Below are positions 61,162-64,000 of a stretch of 64,000 nucleotides of DNA, piece by piece. The stretch's first letter is position 1; every line of letters starts with the position of its first letter. A program made the position numbers and the translations under genes. The notes under the pieces were generated by a model. The model ran no database searches and was not told the DNA's origin. It worked only from the letters and a program-made list of their open reading frames with translations. This DNA comes from a bacterium C-53. Its GTDB lineage: Bacteria; Bacillota; Clostridia; Lachnospirales; Lachnospiraceae. The stretch is taken from assembly GCA_003612525.1 (NCBI GenBank), contig RAZD01000001.1, positions 124,001-188,000 on the forward strand, read 5' to 3'.

Positions 61162-62469
61162 TTACAGACTGTCCGTAAAACTATATAAATCACCGAATAT
61201 AAAATCCGGCTTATTATATTCAAGCTTTGCACATACGTCACATTTATAATTCCCTATAAAGACTGTTTTTACTCCAAACTTCCGGCCGGCCGCAATATCC
61301 GTAAAGGAATCGCCGGCCATATAGGAATTTTCCTTATCAATTTTATATTTTCTCTCTATATTCTCAAAGAGGCCCGTCCCCGGTTTACGGCAGCTGCACT
61401 TTACCGCAAGTTCCCTGTATTTCGTACGGATTGGTTCCTTATCGGTATGCGGGCACATTTCCACTTCCTCTATAAAGATGCCCTTCTCCTGAAGCAGGCG
61501 TATCATATGTGTATTCACATCATAAAGTCTGCACAACGTAGTCTTTCCTTTTGCCGCCGCCGGCTGATTCGTCACAATAAATATATAATACCCCTTTTCC
61601 TGCAAAATGTGAAGCGCTTCCACCGCCTTCGGAAGAAATCGGAATTCTTCCACACAAAGAGGGGAATCCAGTTGTTCCGTATCCTCATTAAACACAATCT
61701 CATTCACTACCCCGTCACGATCAAGGAATACCGCCGGATGAGGCTCATAAAAACGGTACCTGACATATTCGGTAAATTCCTTAAGCGATTCCGGCGAACC
61801 GATCTCATAAAAGCGCCTTGTTACCACATGCGGAACCATCTCTTCCTTTTGCGTTAAAAGGTTCTGGACCTTTGATACATCAAATTTTACATTCTCTTCA
61901 AAAGTCTCAAAAACGGACTTTTCATAAATACAGGCTCCATAATCAATTGCATTCATCTCGGAAACCGGATGTTCCTTGTCATACAGGACGAGTCTGCCCT
62001 CTCTCATAATCACATTGCTTTTATCATACTGATTGTGATTGTAAAGAACCGTCATAAGCGCTTTGGCTCCATGCCTTTTTCCTTCTTCGTAGCGATGCAG
62101 GCTTTCCGAAAAATCAATATCCATAAAGGAATCGCCGTACAAAAGAAGAAAATCATCTTCAAGATACGGCAAGGCACGCCGGATAGCACCGCCCGTACCG
62201 AGGAGTTCCTTTCCATCATAACAGTACCGGACAGAGACGCCATAGGCGCTCCCGTCTCCGAAATAGTCTTCGATCATATCCGCCTTGTATCCAAGCAAGA
62301 ACAGAAATTTGCGAAACCCCTGTCCTGCCATCAACGTAAGCTGATAATGAAAAAATGGTTTGCCGCACACATCCACAAGCGGCTTCGGGCACTGCTTCGT
62401 ATATGTGCCAAGCCGCGTACCCAGGCCCCCCATAAGGACTGCCACCTGTATATCTTCCGGCCTTATCAT
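61162..62469 (-). CDS. Fused heptose-1-phosphate guanylyltransferase (HddC) and heptose-1,7-bisphosphate phosphatase (GmhB)
   Basis: A 435-residue bifunctional protein. Residues 1 to about 240 form a nucleotidyltransferase (AVLMGGLGTRLGTYTKQCPK, then LLLYGDSFMDIDFSESLH), and about 245-435 a HAD phosphatase (PAVFLDRDGVVNEIVF, IFIVTNQPAAAKGKTT). The phosphatase part carries the GmhB zinc motif CPHTDKEPIRTKYRELAVKC followed by SCRKPGTG, and YMAGDSFTDIAAGRKFG. It removes the 1-... or 7-phosphate as needed and activates heptose-1-phosphate, most likely with GTP. It overlaps hddA by 4 bp. Fusing the two catalytic steps is known in some bacteria, but the domain order here is worth noting. Confidence 0.92.
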   Translation of the reverse strand: MIRPEDIQVAVLMGGLGTRLGTYTKQCPKPLVDVCGKPFFHYQLTLMAGQGFRKFLFLLGYKADMIEDYFGDGSAYGVSVRYCYDGKELLGTGGAIRRALPYLEDDFLLLYGDSFMDIDFSESLHRYEEGKRHGAKALMTVLYNHNQYDKSNVIMREGRLVLYDKEHPVSEMNAIDYGACIYEKSVFETFEENVKFDVSKVQNLLTQKEEMVPHVVTRRFYEIGSPESLKEFTEYVRYRFYEPHPAVFLDRDGVVNEIVFNEDTEQLDSPLCVEEFRFLPKAVEALHILQEKGYYIFIVTNQPAAAKGKTTLCRLYDVNTHMIRLLQEKGIFIEEVEMCPHTDKEPIRTKYRELAVKCSCRKPGTGLFENIERKYKIDKENSYMAGDSFTDIAAGRKFGVKTVFIGNYKCDVCAKLEYNKPDFIFGDLYSFTDSL

Positions 62470-63440
62470 AGAATTTTCGCCCCTTCTTTCTCAAAACGGA
62501 AACGCACTTCGCTCATTCCGGTCTGTTTCATCGCCTCTCTGAGCTTCACTTTATTATCTGCATAGAACATTAAGAATCCGCCGCCTCCGGCTCCGATCAT
62601 TTTGCCTCCCAGAGCGCCATTCTTCAGCGCAAGGTCATACCACTCATCAATCTGCGGATTGCTCATGCCGCCGGAACGTTTCTTCTTATACTCCCAATGC
62701 ACATTCATAATATCCGCAAACTCTTTCAGGTCGCCCTTCTCAAATGCACGCCTGCTCTGATAGCCGAGTTCTTTTACAAAATCAAGATTCTTCACCATAT
62801 CCGAATCATGCTCTTTGCTCTTATCATCCTGTTCCTTTAAAATGCTTCCGGCAGAACGCGAAAATCCAGTAAAGTAAAGAATCAGATTATCCTCAAGATT
62901 ATAAAATGTTTCCTGAGACAGATTCAGCGGGTCAACCCACACATAGCCATCCTTGTGAAAATTCATGCATGTGATTCCTCCATAAGAAGCAATGTACTGA
63001 TCCTGTTTTCCGATCGGCTGTTTCAAACGGTTCATCTCAATCTCGCATGCCTCCTCAGCAAGCGTCCGGGTACTCACAATATCCCCCTTCATGGCATGCA
63101 GCCCCTTTAACAATGCCGTGGTAAACGTGCTCGATGACCCAAGCCCCGTCCCCGCCGGAATATCCGCCATCGAACAGATTTCCAGACGCTTCGCCGGCAC
63201 ATTCAAAAGCTTAAGCGCCTCACGTATAATCGGATGCTTAATCTCCTCTACGCTGTACACCCTCTCAAAACGGGAATACTTCAGAAGAATTTCCTCTTCA
63301 AATGTCTCATGCAGCGTTATATACACATATTTATCAATTGCCGCGGAAATCAGAAACCCTTCATGTTCCTGATAATACGACGGCAGATCGGTTCCTCCGC
63401 CCCCAAGCGAAATTCTTAACGGACTTCTCGCAATAATCAT
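62466..63440 (-). CDS. hddA: D-glycero-alpha-D-manno-heptose-7-phosphate kinase (HddA, GHMP family)
   Basis: A 324-residue GHMP kinase that phosphorylates heptose-7-phosphate at C-1. The N-terminal block is IARSPLRISLGGGGTDLPSY at residue 3, the ATP-binding loop PAGTGLGSSSTFTTALLKG lies near 95, and the C-terminal motif NGALGGKMIGAGGGGFLMFY near 280. The alpha-anomer route (HddA) leads to GDP-heptose rather than the ADP-heptose used for Gram-negative LPS cores. It overlaps hddC-gmhB by 4 bp. A fucokinase-like alternative is less likely given gmhA and gmhB next to it. Confidence 0.94.
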   Translation of the reverse strand: MIIARSPLRISLGGGGTDLPSYYQEHEGFLISAAIDKYVYITLHETFEEEILLKYSRFERVYSVEEIKHPIIREALKLLNVPAKRLEICSMADIPAGTGLGSSSTFTTALLKGLHAMKGDIVSTRTLAEEACEIEMNRLKQPIGKQDQYIASYGGITCMNFHKDGYVWVDPLNLSQETFYNLEDNLILYFTGFSRSAGSILKEQDDKSKEHDSDMVKNLDFVKELGYQSRRAFEKGDLKEFADIMNVHWEYKKKRSGGMSNPQIDEWYDLALKNGALGGKMIGAGGGGFLMFYADNKVKLREAMKQTGMSEVRFRFEKEGAKIL

Positions 63441-63464
63441 CTTCTCTGTTCCTTTCCACAGAAC

Positions 63465-64000
63465 CTAATCCTGTCTCGAGAATACCCACGGGTTGGCCGC
63501 AAGATATTCCACTGTTTTTATGATGCCGTCCTCAATTGTATACTGCGGCTTCCATCCAAGAGAACGCACCTTCTTCGTATCAAGATAGATAAACGGATTA
63601 TCTCCAATCCATCCGCGCTCCCCGCCCTCATACGTAAGAGACGGCGTTACGCCAAGTTTTTTTGTAATCCATCCGATGGAATCATTTACTTCACAGTACT
63701 CATCTGTTCCAAGATTGTAAATATTTACCTTCTCATTCGCATTTCTGATCACCGTCAGAATTGCTTCCATGCAGTCCTTTACATACAGGTACGACTTCTT
63801 CTGGTGCCCGTCGCCAAGCACATGCAATGTCTCCGGATTTTCAGACAGTTTCCGGTAAAAGTCAAAGACATGTCCATGCGTATAACGCTCGCCCAGAATT
63901 GATACAAAGCGAAAAATATAGCCGGAAAACCCGAACCCTTCACAATATGCTGCTATCAACCCCTCGCAGGCAAGCTTGCTTGCTCCATACAGGGACGTCT
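63465..64000 (-). CDS. NAD-dependent epimerase/dehydratase, C-terminal part (runs off right edge)
   Basis: The last 178 or so residues of an extended SDR sugar epimerase or dehydratase. The Y-x3-K active-site motif is visible at the edge (LYGASKLACEG), followed by FSGYIFRFVSILGERYTHGH, the substrate-binding VLGDGHQKKSYLYVKDCMEA and the C-terminal VRSLGWKPQYTIEDGI. The reading frame continues past 64000; the ATG at 63959 is internal. Located just upstream of hddA, it may act on GDP-heptose (for example as an epimerase or dehydratase toward a deoxyheptose) or on another nucleotide sugar. Its substrate cannot be told from this part. Confidence 0.9.
   Translation of the reverse strand, partial: TSLYGASKLACEGLIAAYCEGFGFSGYIFRFVSILGERYTHGHVFDFYRKLSENPETLHVLGDGHQKKSYLYVKDCMEAILTVIRNANEKVNIYNLGTDEYCEVNDSIGWITKKLGVTPSLTYEGGERGWIGDNPFIYLDTKKVRSLGWKPQYTIEDGIIKTVEYLAANPWVFSRQD

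Overview
The window looks like a chromosomal segment of a low-to-mid GC Gram-positive anaerobe of the Clostridia, most likely family Lachnospiraceae. The grounds are the hrcA-grpE-dnaK-dnaJ order behind a CIRCE operator, strong AGGAGG-type ribosome binding sites, TTGACA/TATAAT promoters, a YtrA-type ABC operon, a DUF1846 protein, an AT-hook DUF6465-like protein and BspA-type leucine-rich repeats. Species cannot be told from the sequence alone.

Layout. 1-3955: heat-shock operon on the minus strand. 4038-6412: a membrane glycosyltransferase-like protein and a lysine/alanine-rich AT-hook protein. 6630-10052: GntR/YtrA regulator plus ABC exporter operon. 10207-11682: DUF1846 protein. 11675-14382: BceAB-type ABC transporter without a visible two-component partner. 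14584-15190: YafQ/DinJ-type toxin-antitoxin operon. 15231-21602: a Crp/Fnr-type regulator divergent from a MATE efflux gene that is broken after codon 325 by about 4.3 kb of AT-rich DNA. The insert carries an unknown gene, an IS4-family transposase, a small ribbon-helix-helix protein, a leucine-rich-repeat lipoprotein and a 32-bp perfect inverted repeat. 21638-23513: MarR regulator and a second, intact MATE gene. 23514-23848: a decayed TatD remnant.

23845-64000: a very large surface-polysaccharide cluster, almost all on the minus strand and read from right to left; it continues past the right edge. In transcription order it holds (i) a GDP-D-glycero-alpha-D-manno-heptose module (epimerase, HddA, fused HddC-GmhB, GmhA) with a transaldolase-family gene; (ii) a self-contained HTH-Uma2 gene and an oppositely oriented membrane gene; (iii) UDP-glucose dehydrogenase; (iv) a CDP-3,6-dideoxyhexose module (RfbF, RfbG, RfbH) followed by an aldolase, a HAD phosphatase, a TPP enzyme and an NAD-dependent epimerase/reductase, which suggests a branched deoxysugar; (v) a Dlt-like acyl-transfer module (MBOAT, carrier protein, AMP ligase fused to a nitroreductase, SGNH protein); (vi) glycosyltransferases, an acyltransferase and an alpha/beta hydrolase; (vii) two pairs of F420-hydrogenase-beta-like iron-sulfur protein and pyruvyltransferase-family protein; (viii) an unusual trio of ESS-type transporter, ATP-grasp protein and amidohydrolase; and (ix) a Wzx-type flippase at the end. 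No Wzy polymerase or priming glycosyltransferase is recognised inside the window.

The most promising candidates for something undescribed are the ligase-nitroreductase/carrier/MBOAT/SGNH acylation module, the aldolase plus TPP branched-sugar module, and the transporter/ATP-grasp/amidohydrolase trio. All functional assignments come from motif recognition and context; no database search was run.
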